Positions 10,448-19,655 of a stretch of DNA of 64,000 nt are shown in pieces; within the stretch, counting starts at the first letter, position 1, and the number at the start of each line of letters is the position of its first letter. This stretch comes from Streptococcus pasteurianus (GTDB taxonomy: Bacteria; Bacillota; Bacilli; Lactobacillales; Streptococcaceae). A model generated the notes under the pieces. That model ran no database searches. It worked only from the letters and a program-made list of their open reading frames with translations, and was not told where the DNA came from. The position numbers were made by a program, and so were the translations under genes. The stretch is taken from positions 1,640,501 to 1,704,500 of the forward strand of contig NZ_CP039457.1 of NCBI RefSeq assembly GCF_004843545.1. The letters run 5' to 3'.

Positions 10448-10676
10448 GGACTTCAACCCAATCAGTCGCTAGAACGTCACATGGGGTCGGCGACCACATG
10501 GAAAAGCCTTCACCGTCACCTGAAACGTTGATGAGAAAATACGGTGTTACTGGTAATGCCACGCCATTTTGCTCAAGCGTATCAAATAGCTGAACGTAAT
10601 TTTCAGCGCCACCCCAGCCTGTGCGGACATATTTTTTCTTAGCCTTTAAACCAGGCAAAATTTCTTCAAAAGTCAT
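10440..10676 (-). CDS. DUF2829 / Thoeris anti-defence Tad2-like protein
   Basis: A 78-residue protein with the family layout: N-terminal FEEILPGLKAKKKYVRTGW, middle NYVQLF and PYFLINVSGDGEGFSMW, and the C-terminal PTPCDVLATDWVEV (the P..D.LA.DW signature). From established knowledge, the phage Tad2 proteins of this family bind cyclic ADP-ribose signals and block Thoeris defence, while most chromosomal members are uncharacterised. Ribosome site AAGGAGAG precedes the ATG. It is coupled to the SDR through overlapping stop and start codons. No prophage genes surround it. The family assignment is by motif and was not checked by profile search. Confidence 0.72.
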   Translation of the reverse strand: MTFEEILPGLKAKKKYVRTGWGGAENYVQLFDTLEQNGVALPVTPYFLINVSGDGEGFSMWSPTPCDVLATDWVEVHD

Positions 10677-10711
10677 TTCTCTCTCCTTGATTTTACTAAG
10701 TCTAGTATATC

Positions 10712-10735
10712 AAAAAACGAGCTCGTAAGCTCGTT
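10712..10735 (-). terminator. terminator of the FemAB gene
   Basis: Arms AACGAGC (10716-10722) and GCTCGTT (10729-10735) with a six-base loop. On the minus strand the stem is followed by six U residues. It begins five bases after the stop codon of the FemAB gene and separates it from the DUF2829-SDR pair. Confidence 0.8.
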
Positions 10736-10739
10736 ATAA

Positions 10740-11972
10740 TTATCGTCTTAGAACTTTCTTGATTATAGCTATGACTTTATGCAGTATTGGACGTGGATAA
10801 TAACGGAATGTTCCCATTTTGCGGACAATATAGCCATTAAAGTTTTGTTTGAAACGAAGAACACCATCACTACCGTCGAAAATCCCTTGAATACCAAGGA
10901 AAGTATAAAAATGAATACCACGATTTAATGATTCTGTCATCACATGTTCTTGAAGGGCGACAGGCGCATAGAATTTGTTAAATTCCGTATAAGAGCCACT
11001 AAAGAGGTAAACAGCTTCTTGTGGTGTGTAAATAAAGAGACTACCTGCCAAAACCACATCTTCTGAACCATGTTTCTCAATAAGCTCTTTGGCTTCCTTG
11101 ATACGAACATCAAAGGTTGCAATTTGTTTATCCAACTGCGCTTTTTGTTTATTGACCTTAGCTGAGTTAACACCGTCAGCAATTCTTTGATTTAAAACAG
11201 CTAGTTCAGAAGCAATCGTTTCATGGCTAGACTGAAGATTTTTAAGATAGTCTTGGAAATTAATCGTTGCAATCATAAATTCGCATTTATCACCAAAACT
11301 ATCGTAAAAAGCTTCATAATAATCTAACGGTTTATCAACGTATTCGCGACGTTCTGAAGTTGATGCTGTAATTTCTTTAAAAATGTGGAGTTCATCACGC
11401 TCTAGACGACGCACTTTAATACCAAAAGAATTTGTTTTGTTAGCTAGCGGACGTCCTTTTTTGCTAAATGACTTGCGCAGCGTTTCAGGTGTCAATCCTG
11501 TCAAATCTTTGACATAATGCCAATCTGGTTCGCCACCAGGATAACCAGTTTGCAGACCATCAAAGTGATAGCCAAGTTCTGTCAGACACGTAATCAGTTC
11601 AGGCTTTTCGTCGTCATTTGGCTCACCGTGACTATCAAATGTTTGATAAGTATCGTAAGGCTTGACAATCAGTTCAAGCGCCCCATTTTCCTTGGCATAA
11701 GCTTGTAATTCTCTGTAAAATTCAGCCAGATAAGCCGTATCTGTCGAAGCAGGACCCGAATTAATTTCCATGTGAAGTCCGCCTGTCATCAGCATGCTGT
11801 ACAAAACACCCGCCACTTGGATAGCTCCATCTGCTTCCAAACCTAGAAAAGTAATGTCAAACCCACGTTTTTCAAGCAAATCCGCCATTTCAACAGATTG
11901 CATAAACGAACGTTCTTTAAATGTGGCACTCACTTGTTCATAATCTTCTCGTGATAAGATTTTTAAAGTCAT
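10740..11972 (-). CDS. FemAB/FemX-family peptidoglycan aminoacyltransferase
   Basis: A 410-residue protein of the Fem family that adds amino acids from aminoacyl-tRNA to the lysine side chain of lipid II (MurM/MurN type). Visible features are GCN5-like folds, MQSVEMADLLEKRGFD near the N terminus, LRKSFSKKGRPLANK about residue 170, an inserted coiled-coil arm at about residues 235-285 (ELAVLNQRIADG then KVNKQKAQLDK), and the C-terminal FYTFLGIQGIFDGSDGVLRFK typical of the family. I start at ATG 11972; the in-frame TTG at 12029 adds 19 residues unlike the family. Which residue it adds to the bridge is not readable. Confidence 0.88.
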   Translation of the reverse strand: MTLKILSREDYEQVSATFKERSFMQSVEMADLLEKRGFDITFLGLEADGAIQVAGVLYSMLMTGGLHMEINSGPASTDTAYLAEFYRELQAYAKENGALELIVKPYDTYQTFDSHGEPNDDEKPELITCLTELGYHFDGLQTGYPGGEPDWHYVKDLTGLTPETLRKSFSKKGRPLANKTNSFGIKVRRLERDELHIFKEITASTSERREYVDKPLDYYEAFYDSFGDKCEFMIATINFQDYLKNLQSSHETIASELAVLNQRIADGVNSAKVNKQKAQLDKQIATFDVRIKEAKELIEKHGSEDVVLAGSLFIYTPQEAVYLFSGSYTEFNKFYAPVALQEHVMTESLNRGIHFYTFLGIQGIFDGSDGVLRFKQNFNGYIVRKMGTFRYYPRPILHKVIAIIKKVLRR

Positions 11973-12111
11973 GTTTGTTTTTCTCGATTCTAATTCACCA
12001 TAATAAAATTCGCCATTAAAAATTATCAAAGGAAACTTAAATGAAAATTAATTGTCATTTTTGAAATTTATTTTCATTTTTTGCGAATTTCTTTTCATAA
12101 AAAGACAAGTT

Positions 12112-12146
12112 AAATACCCAGTTACCATTATAGGTACTGAGTATTT
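12112..12146. terminator. hairpin downstream of metG
   Basis: Arms AAATACCCAGTTACC (12112-12126) and GGTACTGAGTATTT (12133-12146) pair with one or two mismatches just beyond the metG stop. The U-run is weak on the metG strand, so termination may be partial and the FemAB gene may receive read-through. Confidence 0.5.
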
Positions 12147-12168
12147 TCATTATCTTTTGTGACAACTA

Positions 12169-14172
12169 TTAACCAATTTGGCTACCGTTTGGTACGCTTG
12201 GGTCAATGGTTAAAACAGTCAAGTTGCCATCATGTTCAGCCGATAGAATCATTCCCTGACTAAGCAAGCCCATCATTTTACGTGGTTTCAGATTAGCAAC
12301 GATTTGCAATTTTTTACCAACGAGTTCTTGTTCATTTGGATAGAATTTTGCAATTCCTGAAAGGATTTGACGGTCCTCCCCGTCGCCAGCATCAAGACGG
12401 AATTTGAGTAATTTTTCAGAACCTTCAACTTTTGATACTTCTTTGACTTCTGCAACACGGATTTCTACTTTGTCAAAGTCATCAAATTTGATAGCTTTCT
12501 TTTCATTTTTTAGCTCAACATCTGCTGGATTCCATTCTTTTTCTTCTGTCGCAACTGCTGCTCCACCCATGTTAGCTTTGATATAGTCGATTTCAGCTTC
12601 CATGTCAAGGCGTGGGAAGATTGGTGTTCCTTCGGCAACAACTTTAACACCTTCTGGGAAGCCTGCAAGGGTAAGATTTTCAAGGTCAAAGTCACTTCCT
12701 AGACCAAGTTGTTCCATAATAGCGTTTGATGTTGTCATCATAAATGGTTGAATAAGGTGAGCCACCACACGAAGACTAGCTGCCAAGTGAGCCATTACTG
12801 CTGCCAGTTCATCACGTTTAGCGTCATCTTTTGCAAGAACCCAAGGAGCTGTTTCGTCAATGTATTTATTTGTACGTGAAATAATGTTCCAAACCGCATC
12901 AAGTGCGCGTGGGTAGTCAACAGCATTCATTTGTTTATGGTATTCAGCGAGTTTTTCTTCGACAACACCTGCCAAATCAGCATCAAATGCTGTGACATTT
13001 TCAACGTAGGCTGGAACATCGCCACCGAAATATTTATTAATCATGGCAACCGTGCGGTTAAGAAGGTTTCCAAGGTCATTTGCCAACTCATAATTGATAC
13101 GTCCAACGTAATCTTCTGGCGTAAATGTTCCATCAGAACCAACTGGAAGTGAGCGCATGAGGTAATAACGAAGTGGGTCAAGTCCATAGCGTTCGACAAG
13201 CATTTCTGGGTAAACCACATTACCTTTAGATTTAGACATTTTACCGTCTTTCATGACAAACCAACCGTGGGCAATCAAGCGGTCAGGCAATTTCATATCT
13301 AACATCATGAGCATAATTGGCCAGTAAATTGAGTGGAAACGTAGGATATCTTTACCAACCATATGGAAAACTGTTCCCTCGTTCCAGAATTTATCAAAGT
13401 TTGCGTGTTCTTCTTGACCATAACCAAGTGCCGTAGCGTAGTTAAGAAGCGCATCAATCCACACGTAAACAACGTGTTTTGGATTTGAAGGCACTTTAAC
13501 GCCCCATGTAAATGATGTACGACTGACAGCCAAATCTTCAAGACCTGGTTCAATGAAGTTCTTGATGATTTCGTTCATACGACCATCAGGTTGGATGAAA
13601 TCAGGGTATGCATGGAAAAATTCTACCAAGCGGTCAGCATATTTTCCAAGACGTAAGAAATATGATTCTTCTGAAACCCATTCTACTTCGTGTCCAGAAG
13701 GTGCAATCCCGCCAATGACTTTTCCATTTTCGTCACGGAAAACTTCTTCTAATTGGCTTTCTGTGAAAAATTCTTCATCTGATACTGAGTACCAACCAGA
13801 ATACTCACCCAAATAAATATCATCTTGTGCCAACAATTTTTCAAAAACATCAGCAACGACTTTTTCATGGTAATCATCAGTTGTACGAATGAATTTATCA
13901 TAAGAAATATCAAGCATTTCCCAAAGTTTTTTAACGTCAGCAGCCATACCGTCAACATAAGCTTGTGGTGTAATTCCTGCTTCTTCAGCTTTTTGTTGAA
14001 TTTTTTGACCGTGTTCATCAAGACCAGTCAAATAAAAAACCTCGTGGTTCATCATGCGTTTGTAACGTGCTAAAACGTCACAAGCAATTGTTGTATAAGC
14101 TGAACCAATGTGAAGCTTACCAGATGGATAATAAATAGGTGTTGTAATATAAAATGGTTGTTTACTAGTCAT
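12169..14172 (-). CDS. metG: methionyl-tRNA synthetase
   Basis: Charges tRNA-Met. The 667-residue enzyme has the HIGH-type motif KLHIGSAYT near residue 20, the [15 protein letters not shown] motif about residue 300, and a C-terminal tRNA-binding (EMAP-like) domain from about residue 560 ([15 protein letters not shown]). The knuckle region ([18 protein letters not shown]) has no CXXC pairs, so this is the zinc-free form. Start set at ATG 14172 with AAAGGA five bases upstream; an in-frame TTG at 14187 is less likely. Confidence 0.98.
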   Translation of the reverse strand: MTSKQPFYITTPIYYPSGKLHIGSAYTTIACDVLARYKRMMNHEVFYLTGLDEHGQKIQQKAEEAGITPQAYVDGMAADVKKLWEMLDISYDKFIRTTDDYHEKVVADVFEKLLAQDDIYLGEYSGWYSVSDEEFFTESQLEEVFRDENGKVIGGIAPSGHEVEWVSEESYFLRLGKYADRLVEFFHAYPDFIQPDGRMNEIIKNFIEPGLEDLAVSRTSFTWGVKVPSNPKHVVYVWIDALLNYATALGYGQEEHANFDKFWNEGTVFHMVGKDILRFHSIYWPIMLMMLDMKLPDRLIAHGWFVMKDGKMSKSKGNVVYPEMLVERYGLDPLRYYLMRSLPVGSDGTFTPEDYVGRINYELANDLGNLLNRTVAMINKYFGGDVPAYVENVTAFDADLAGVVEEKLAEYHKQMNAVDYPRALDAVWNIISRTNKYIDETAPWVLAKDDAKRDELAAVMAHLAASLRVVAHLIQPFMMTTSNAIMEQLGLGSDFDLENLTLAGFPEGVKVVAEGTPIFPRLDMEAEIDYIKANMGGAAVATEEKEWNPADVELKNEKKAIKFDDFDKVEIRVAEVKEVSKVEGSEKLLKFRLDAGDGEDRQILSGIAKFYPNEQELVGKKLQIVANLKPRKMMGLLSQGMILSAEHDGNLTVLTIDPSVPNGSQIG

Positions 14173-14290
14173 TTTCTTTCCTTTCAAATAGGAGCTAATG
14201 AAACTCCTTTATTGATAACACTTTATTATAACATAAATTTATAGCTGATTATAGGTAAAATCGCATAACAATGCGAAAAAATCCTGGCAA

Positions 14291-15604
14291 TCACGCCAAG
14301 ATTTTAGTGACTTTATTAAAGCGATAAGATAGAAAAATAGCTCGAATGGCTAAATCAATTAGAATCGATAACCAAACACCTGCAATACCTAAACCAAGAT
14401 ATTGTCCTAAGAGAAATACACCAACCACGCGTATTCCCCACATGCCAATAACGGTGCTGTAAAGAGGCGTTTTGGTATCCCCCATTCCTTGAAGAGCTCC
14501 CGCTAAAATCAAACTAATCGCCAAAACAGGTTGGATAAAACCATCAATTTTTAAAGCAATGCCCACTTGGGCAATCGCAGAGCTATCAGAGGTAAAGAAA
14601 GTGGCAAAATAAGCTCCACCAAAAAACAAAAATAGCCCGAAAAATCCTAAGATAACAACGCCATAAAGGGTTGACCAAAAACCAACTTGACGAATTTTAT
14701 GATAATCTTTTTCACCCTTTGCCATACCAACCAAAACAGCTGCTGCCGTTGCTAAACCATAAGCTGGCATGTAAACAAATGATTCAATTGACCCTGCAAT
14801 ATTATGGCTGGCGTATGTTTTACTACTAATCGCAACAATCAAGCTCATATAAACCACTTGTCCCAAACGCATGACCAAACGCTCTGCTGTCGCCGGAATG
14901 GTCAAGGAAATCAATTCCTTATCACGACTTCCAAACTTTAAATCCTCTCTTTTCAAGGCTAGTGCCGAAGATTGTAATTTTTTAAACAACAAAACCGTTC
15001 CAAAGATTCTGGCAATTACTGTTCCAATCGCTGTCCCCAATATTCCAAGTCCAGCAAACGACCCAATCCCAAAAATCAAAACATAATCAACACAGACATT
15101 CGTCACATTTGTGATAGCTGAAATCGTCATCGGCGACTTGGTATCACCAGTTGCACGAATAATACTTGCTAAAACAGTCATCAAACTATTAAAACACGTC
15201 AATCCGCCAACAAGGTAAAAATAAGTTTTGGCTGCTGCCAATTCTGTTGCATCAAGCCCCATCCAAAGTAAAAGATAATGTCCAAACAGTACCGCTACCA
15301 GTCCCAAAACCAAACTAACAATGAGTCCTAAATAAATCGACTGAACAGCAACGCTCTTTGCAGCTTTGCTATTTTTCGCACCAATATTTCGCGATACCAG
15401 TGCTGAACTTCCAACCCCAATGGCAATGTAAACCGCTAAGTAAACATTAAGAATTGTATTAGAAACACCTACTGCTGTCACCGCTGTCAAGCCAAGTTTT
15501 GCAATCATCAAGGTATCAATAAAGCCCACCAAGGTCTGTAAAATATTTTCAATCGTTGCTGGTATCGCAAGATTTAAAATGGATTTATGTAATGTATTTG
15601 TCAT
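14291..15604 (-). CDS. MATE family efflux transporter
   Basis: A 437-residue membrane protein with about twelve hydrophobic segments and the duplicated MatE pattern (ATIENILQTLVGFIDTLMIAKLG at the start, PATAERLVMRLGQVVYMSLI in the second half). Such proteins export drugs or cationic metabolites using Na+ or H+ gradients. It is divergent from a TetR regulator 126 bp away, an arrangement that suggests the regulator controls it. The substrate is unknown. Confidence 0.92.
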   Translation of the reverse strand: MTNTLHKSILNLAIPATIENILQTLVGFIDTLMIAKLGLTAVTAVGVSNTILNVYLAVYIAIGVGSSALVSRNIGAKNSKAAKSVAVQSIYLGLIVSLVLGLVAVLFGHYLLLWMGLDATELAAAKTYFYLVGGLTCFNSLMTVLASIIRATGDTKSPMTISAITNVTNVCVDYVLIFGIGSFAGLGILGTAIGTVIARIFGTVLLFKKLQSSALALKREDLKFGSRDKELISLTIPATAERLVMRLGQVVYMSLIVAISSKTYASHNIAGSIESFVYMPAYGLATAAAVLVGMAKGEKDYHKIRQVGFWSTLYGVVILGFFGLFLFFGGAYFATFFTSDSSAIAQVGIALKIDGFIQPVLAISLILAGALQGMGDTKTPLYSTVIGMWGIRVVGVFLLGQYLGLGIAGVWLSILIDLAIRAIFLSYRFNKVTKILA

Positions 15605-15730
15605 AAGATTACTTCTTTCTTTAAATTATCTCTATTATCTTAAACTTTTAACTTTAAAACCATACGCAAAAATATTATAATGTTCAATAATAGACAAAAA
15701 AGAAAAAATGTCCATTTTAGGAGAAATCTC

Positions 15731-16279
15731 ATGACACGTCAGGAAGTCAAGACACAGGAAGCCATTTTTACCGCATTTTTTGATTTATTAGCTCAAAAAT
15801 CATTTCACGATATTCGCATTGGCGAATTATGTCAGAAAGCTAATATTGGTCGTTCAACCTTTTATAGTCATTTTACGAGCAAAGATGATTTGCTAATCGC
15901 TGTCTGTCAACAGCTTTTTCAACACGTTTTTGTGACTTCTTCGCTTGCTGAACATCAAACCAACCAATCCTTACACAAAGGCAGCCTTGAAGAGCAGGTA
16001 ACTCACCTTTACCAACACTTCAAAGAAAATGCTGATAAAGTGACAACCCTTTACCAGCTGGAAGACGATTATTTTAGTCGCAGTCTACAAGCAGAACTTC
16101 AAAAATATTTGGTTCCCATTCTTAAGCCCATTTACTTTAAAGAAAACGCGTTACCTGACCAACTGTTGGACCAATATATTATTGATACTTTTTTAACAAC
16201 GCTTAGCTGGTGGCTACACGCCCAACCAGACCTCGAAGCTATTGAAATCACACATTATTACCTGAAATTACTTGCTTGA
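15731..16279 (+). CDS. TetR/AcrR-family transcriptional regulator
   Basis: A 182-residue TetR-type protein. Residues 1-50 are the HTH (EAIFTAFFDLLAQKSFHDIR, then GELCQKANIGRSTFYSHF). The C-terminal part is the dimerisation and ligand domain, with the DUF-like TLSWWLHAQPD near the end. Start chosen at ATG 15731 because TAGGAGA precedes it; an upstream in-frame ATG at 15680 would add 17 residues not typical of the family. It is divergent from the MATE pump, the likely target. Its last 12 bp overlap the end of the convergent SdpI-like gene. Confidence 0.9.
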   Translation: MTRQEVKTQEAIFTAFFDLLAQKSFHDIRIGELCQKANIGRSTFYSHFTSKDDLLIAVCQQLFQHVFVTSSLAEHQTNQSLHKGSLEEQVTHLYQHFKENADKVTTLYQLEDDYFSRSLQAELQKYLVPILKPIYFKENALPDQLLDQYIIDTFLTTLSWWLHAQPDLEAIEITHYYLKLLA

Positions 16280-16906
16280 GTGACGACTAAGCACAAACGA
16301 ATAAAGCACTGGCACAATAACCATTACACCAATAACACCACCCAAAACATAAGGCAAAGCAAGTTGGAAAAAACTATCAAATAAAAGAAGCAAGCCACCC
16401 AGCACCCAAATCTTACTAGCAAAACGGTGCGTTTTATACCAATTGCGGTCATCAGAAAGTGTCCATGGCAAACGAATGCCAATCGTATAATTTCGTTGTG
16501 TTTTAGGAAGGTAATTTCCAATAAAAATAAAGATGCTGCCCAGAAAAGCAGTTACAAGTGCCGGACTACTTTTGATAACTCCAAGTGCATTCGCATAAAT
16601 CGATAACTGGACAATTAAACTAAACAAAGGAATGAGCCACGCATATATCTTTACCATACGAGCTGGCGTGGTAGCTTTAACAGAATCCTTTTCTAACGAT
16701 ACTAGCACAATCGATTGAAAAAGTAAGAAAAGTATCGGAAAAGCAAAGATGGCAAAAATTTTACTATTATAACCGTCGGCAGTTCCACTAATATCAAAAT
16801 GTGTCGCCATTTGACTTGGCAATTGATTCCACAATAAAATTCCGATAAGAACTGGTAAAAGAATGACAAGACTTGTCTTAACCAAACTCTTTTTATTAAT
16901 CTTCAT
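16268..16906 (-). CDS. SdpI-family membrane protein (DUF1648)
   Basis: A 212-residue membrane protein with six hydrophobic segments and the family's signatures: PSQMATHFDISGTADGY (DUF1648, about residues 30-46) and GIRLPWTLSDDRNWYKTHRFAS (about residues 143-164). In Bacillus subtilis SdpI confers immunity to the SdpC toxin and transmits the signal to SdpR. Here no SdpC-like gene is present, as is common for streptococcal and other firmicute homologues. It overlaps the upstream SdpR-like gene by 11 bp, so the two are co-translated. Confidence 0.85.
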   Translation of the reverse strand: MKINKKSLVKTSLVILLPVLIGILLWNQLPSQMATHFDISGTADGYNSKIFAIFAFPILFLLFQSIVLVSLEKDSVKATTPARMVKIYAWLIPLFSLIVQLSIYANALGVIKSSPALVTAFLGSIFIFIGNYLPKTQRNYTIGIRLPWTLSDDRNWYKTHRFASKIWVLGGLLLLFDSFFQLALPYVLGGVIGVMVIVPVLYSFVLSRHSSK

Positions 16907-17174
16907 TTCCTGACTCCCCCTTTAAATCCGCTAACCATGTCATAATATCTTCTAAAACTGACGTACTTAATTCGTAATAGATAAAATTTTTCTCACGTTT
17001 CTCAACAACCAAACCAGCCTTTTTCAAAATATTAAGGTGGTGAGAAATTGTCGCACCTGCAACGTCAAAATGTCCAGCAATATCACCTGCTGGCAAGCGT
17101 TCTGATTTTAATAACTCCAGAATCTCTCGCCGAATTGGGTGTGATAACGCTTTAAAAGTCTCTGCAAATCCCAT
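16896..17174 (-). CDS. ArsR/SdpR-family autorepressor
   Basis: A 92-residue ArsR-type winged-helix protein (LSHPIRREILELLKSERLPAGD, then GATISHHLNILKKAGLV as the recognition helix, EKNFIYYEL as the wing). It has no metal-binding ELCVC motif, which fits the SdpR subgroup. It is the first gene of a two-gene operon with the SdpI-like protein. A perfect inverted repeat overlapping its -10 (17200-17229) is the probable operator. Confidence 0.9.
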   Translation of the reverse strand: MGFAETFKALSHPIRREILELLKSERLPAGDIAGHFDVAGATISHHLNILKKAGLVVEKREKNFIYYELSTSVLEDIMTWLADLKGESGNED

Positions 17175-17199
17175 AGCTGCCTCCCTTCGTTATTTAGAA

Positions 17200-17232
17200 A
17201 ATCTATTTAGATATTTTTCTAAATAGATTATA
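17200..17232 (-). promoter_or_regulatory. sdpR-type promoter with perfect inverted-repeat operator
   Basis: Perfect 12-bp arms, AATCTATTTAGA (17200-17211) and TCTAAATAGATT (17218-17229), are separated by six bases. The minus-strand -10 TATAAT (17227-17232) overlaps the upstream arm, so a bound repressor would cover the polymerase site. This is the expected place for autorepression by the SdpR-like protein. Binding itself is inferred. Confidence 0.65.
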
Positions 17233-17385
17233 ACACTTTCTTCATATTTTATGGTAAGAAAAAACCACCTTTCAAATCATCAAAGTCGCGTACTATTTCT
17301 TTTTTTGTTAAAATAGGGGGTAACGATTAGATTTTTTTAGAAAGAAGAGAATCTTGTTTTCCTACAAGGTTCTGGTAGCTTAGTT

Positions 17386-18213
17386 ATGAAACTTATTTCG
17401 TGGAATATTGATTCACTCAACGCTGCTTTGACTAGCGATTCCGCACGCGCTGTTATGTCTCGCGCTGTTATTGATACCTTGGTTACTGAAAATGCTGACA
17501 TCATTGCCATTCAAGAAACAAAATTGTCAGCCAAAGGTCCGACCAAAAAGCATTTGCAAATTTTGCAAGATTATTTTCCTGAATACGAGGTCTCTTGGCG
17601 TTCATCTGTTGAACCTGCCAGAAAAGGCTATGCTGGTACCATGTTTCTCTACAAAAGTAGCTTGACACCAAGCATTTCATATCCTGAAATCGGTGCTCCT
17701 GACACCATGGATAGTGAAGGGCGCATTATCACCCTTGAATTTGACAAATTTTTCGTCACACAAGTTTACACCCCAAACGCTGGTGACGGTTTAAAACGTT
17801 TGGCTGAACGTCAAATCTGGGACGAAAAATATGCAGATTACTTAACAGAATTAGACCAAGTAAAACCAGTCTTGGCAACAGGTGACTACAACGTCGCTCA
17901 CAAAGAAATTGACTTGGCACACCCAAGCTCAAACCGTCGTTCTCCTGGCTTTACCGACGAAGAACGTGCAGGATTCACCAACTTACTAGCAAAAGGTTTT
18001 ACCGACACTTTCCGCTACATCCATGGCGATATTCCTGATGTTTATAGTTGGTGGGCGCAACGTAGCAAAACAAGCAAAATCAACAATAGTGGCTGGCGTA
18101 TTGACTACTGGCTCACATCAAGTCGTATCGCAGACAAAATCACAAAATCAGAAATGATTGACTCAGGCGCACGCCAAGACCACACACCAATTGTCTTGGA
18201 AATTGATTTATAA
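17386..18213 (+). CDS. exoA: exodeoxyribonuclease III
   Basis: AP endonuclease and 3'-5' exonuclease for base excision repair. The 275-residue protein shows the catalytic set of the EEP family: the Glu in AIQETKLS (about residue 44), YTPNAG, the GDYNVAH block with Asp and Asn (about residues 165-171), DYWLTSSR and the terminal DHTPIVLEI. The ATG has no clear ribosome site. The leader contains a nine-base hairpin (GAATCTTGT pairing with ACAAGGTTC) ending about 14 nt before the start. Confidence 0.96.
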   Translation: MKLISWNIDSLNAALTSDSARAVMSRAVIDTLVTENADIIAIQETKLSAKGPTKKHLQILQDYFPEYEVSWRSSVEPARKGYAGTMFLYKSSLTPSISYPEIGAPDTMDSEGRIITLEFDKFFVTQVYTPNAGDGLKRLAERQIWDEKYADYLTELDQVKPVLATGDYNVAHKEIDLAHPSSNRRSPGFTDEERAGFTNLLAKGFTDTFRYIHGDIPDVYSWWAQRSKTSKINNSGWRIDYWLTSSRIADKITKSEMIDSGARQDHTPIVLEIDL

Positions 18214-18222
18214 CCCACATAA

Positions 18223-18258
18223 AATCTCCTAAGTTTTTTAGCTTAGGAGATTATTTTT
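18223..18258 (+). terminator. terminator of exoA
   Basis: Perfect arms AATCTCCTAAG (18223-18233) and CTTAGGAGATT (18242-18252) followed by ATTTTTAT, ten bases after the exoA stop. Confidence 0.88.
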
Positions 18259-18269
18259 ATTAAAAAAAT

Positions 18270-18440
18270 TAAGCCTTCTTACTTTTCACTTGTAGGGCAG
18301 CTGAGAGCAAGTAGCAATAATATCAAAGCAAATAAAGACATGGCAAAGAAGCTGACATTCATGCCGTGGATATTAGCATTAACACCATAAGTTGCAGCTG
18401 AATTAGTCGCTACTGCTGTCATAATACCAACGAATTATCT
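18270..18440 (-). pseudogene. C-terminal fragment of an MFS-type transporter
   Basis: Minus-strand translation between about 18440 and 18285 reads FVGIMTAVATNSAATYGVNA followed by NIHGMNVSFFAMSLFALILL and a short charged tail, the last transmembrane segment of an MFS-like transporter. No start codon or upstream portion is present, so only a remnant is left. The exact family cannot be assigned from about 50 residues. Confidence 0.5.
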
Positions 18441-18489
18441 CAAAGCAAATAAAAACATTTCTTTTGCTTCTTCCCTTTTTCACTCTTTT

Positions 18490-18632
18490 TCCTTCAAACC
18501 ATGATGCTAAGACAATTCAGTGGTCCAGCCGATGCCTACTTTAGCTGGCTCATTACCATTATCCTAGGCTCCTGAGTTTTTTCAAGCCTCCTCATTTTAG
18601 GAATCACCATGATTATCTCAGGTAGGAAAAAT
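18490..18632 (+). pseudogene. membrane-protein fragment with in-frame stop
   Basis: Plus-strand translation reads MLRQFSGPADAYFSWLITII, then LGS, a TGA stop, then VFSSLLILGITMIISGRK. This looks like the final one or two membrane helices of a transporter. It lacks the rest of the gene and is interrupted. It lies directly before the truncated LysR gene, with the opposite-strand MFS fragment behind it, so the 18.27-19.15 kb stretch is a patch of gene decay. Confidence 0.4.
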
Positions 18633-18634
18633 AA

Positions 18635-19150
18635 TCAATTATTGATGTGCAGTTCAATGCTACGGATGCTCTCGAACAATTGTTAAACAGGCAACTGGAC
18701 ATAGCACTGGCTATCACTTCATCATTGCCAAACATCACAGAATTGGAAGCAACTTTTTTATACCAAAGCCCGATTTACTTAGTTGTTGAAAATTCTCATC
18801 CCCTATCAACTTTGAAAACAGCTAAATCTACTGACCTCAACAATCAAACTTTAATGGTCAGCCAAATCAGCCCCAAAGAACTCAAAGAAGCTCAGGAAAA
18901 AGTAATCTCTAAATCCCAAGTAAAAACCTTTGATAGCCCAAATCACTCATCTACCATTACCAATATTTTATCTGGTCGTGGGGTTTGCCTCGTCCCAGGA
19001 TTTTTAAAGGACAATACACCAAATCTCATGTGGATTCCCTTTGAAGAAACATCAGGAATCGCTTGCTCTATCGTCAAACGAAAAGATAATCACCGAGAAG
19101 TTGTCCAAGATTTTCAAAAATTACTAAACAAACTCCTGCAAGATAATTAA
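18635..19150 (+). pseudogene. LysR-family regulator lacking its DNA-binding domain
   Basis: The sequence encodes only a LysR substrate-binding domain: IDVQFNATDALEQLLNRQLD, then LDIALAITSSLPNITELEAT, YLVVENSHPL, and SGRGVCLVPGFLKDN near the end. The usual 60-80 residue N-terminal helix-turn-helix and the linker are missing, and a stop codon (18632) sits just before the first recognisable residue. A GTG at 18647 could start a 167-residue product but lacks a ribosome site. Best read as a truncated pseudogene. Confidence 0.75.
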
Positions 19151-19250
19151 CATTCGTTGGAAATCAAATTCAGACCTCACTAGCTTAATTTGAAAAAATA
19201 ATCTATCAACATCGGCTCACCAGTCTAATTTTCATTGAGTAAAAATTCCC

Positions 19251-19282
19251 ACAAAAAACCACTTTCTATACCGAAAGTGGTT
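19251..19282 (-). terminator. terminator of the ArsC/Spx-like gene
   Basis: Arms AACCACTTTC (19257-19266) and GAAAGTGGTT (19273-19282), with six A residues on the plus strand giving a U-run for the minus-strand transcript. It lies a few bases after the gene's stop codon. Confidence 0.88.
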
Positions 19283-19286
19283 GATT

Positions 19287-19643
19287 TTATTTTTCTAGCA
19301 ATTCTGCATAGGATTTGCGGTGGCCAAGTTGTAAGACTTGATTATCTTTAACCAGTACTGGACGTTTGATGAGCATACCATCTGAAGCCAAGAGGCTTGC
19401 TGCCTCATCAATTGACAAACTATCGATTTTATCTTTTAAACCAAGGGCACGGTAGACTTGTCCGCTAGTGTTGAAAAAATTCTTGATAGTATATGTTGAA
19501 TTTTCAATCCATTCTTCCAATTGTTCTGCCTTTGGGGTATCGACTGTAATATCGACAGCTACAAAATCAACACCTAATTCTTGCAATTCCGCCTTAGCAC
19601 GGCGACACGTACTACATTTTGGATATTCATAAAAAGTAAACAT
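19287..19643 (-). CDS. ArsC/Spx-family thioredoxin-fold protein
   Basis: A 118-residue protein with thioredoxin-like start FTFYEYPKCSTCRRAKAEL, giving a CXXC at residues 10-13, and the conserved RPVLVKDNQVLQLG (Arg in IKRPVLV) near residue 90-105. This is the family that contains arsenate reductase ArsC, MgsR and Spx. It is shorter than typical Spx (about 132) and lacks the surrounding ars genes, so reductase activity on arsenate is not assured. AAGGAGAAA precedes the ATG. It begins 12 bp after ogt, probably in one transcript. Confidence 0.87.
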   Translation of the reverse strand: MFTFYEYPKCSTCRRAKAELQELGVDFVAVDITVDTPKAEQLEEWIENSTYTIKNFFNTSGQVYRALGLKDKIDSLSIDEAASLLASDGMLIKRPVLVKDNQVLQLGHRKSYAELLEK

Positions 19644-19655
19644 TTCTTTCTCCTT

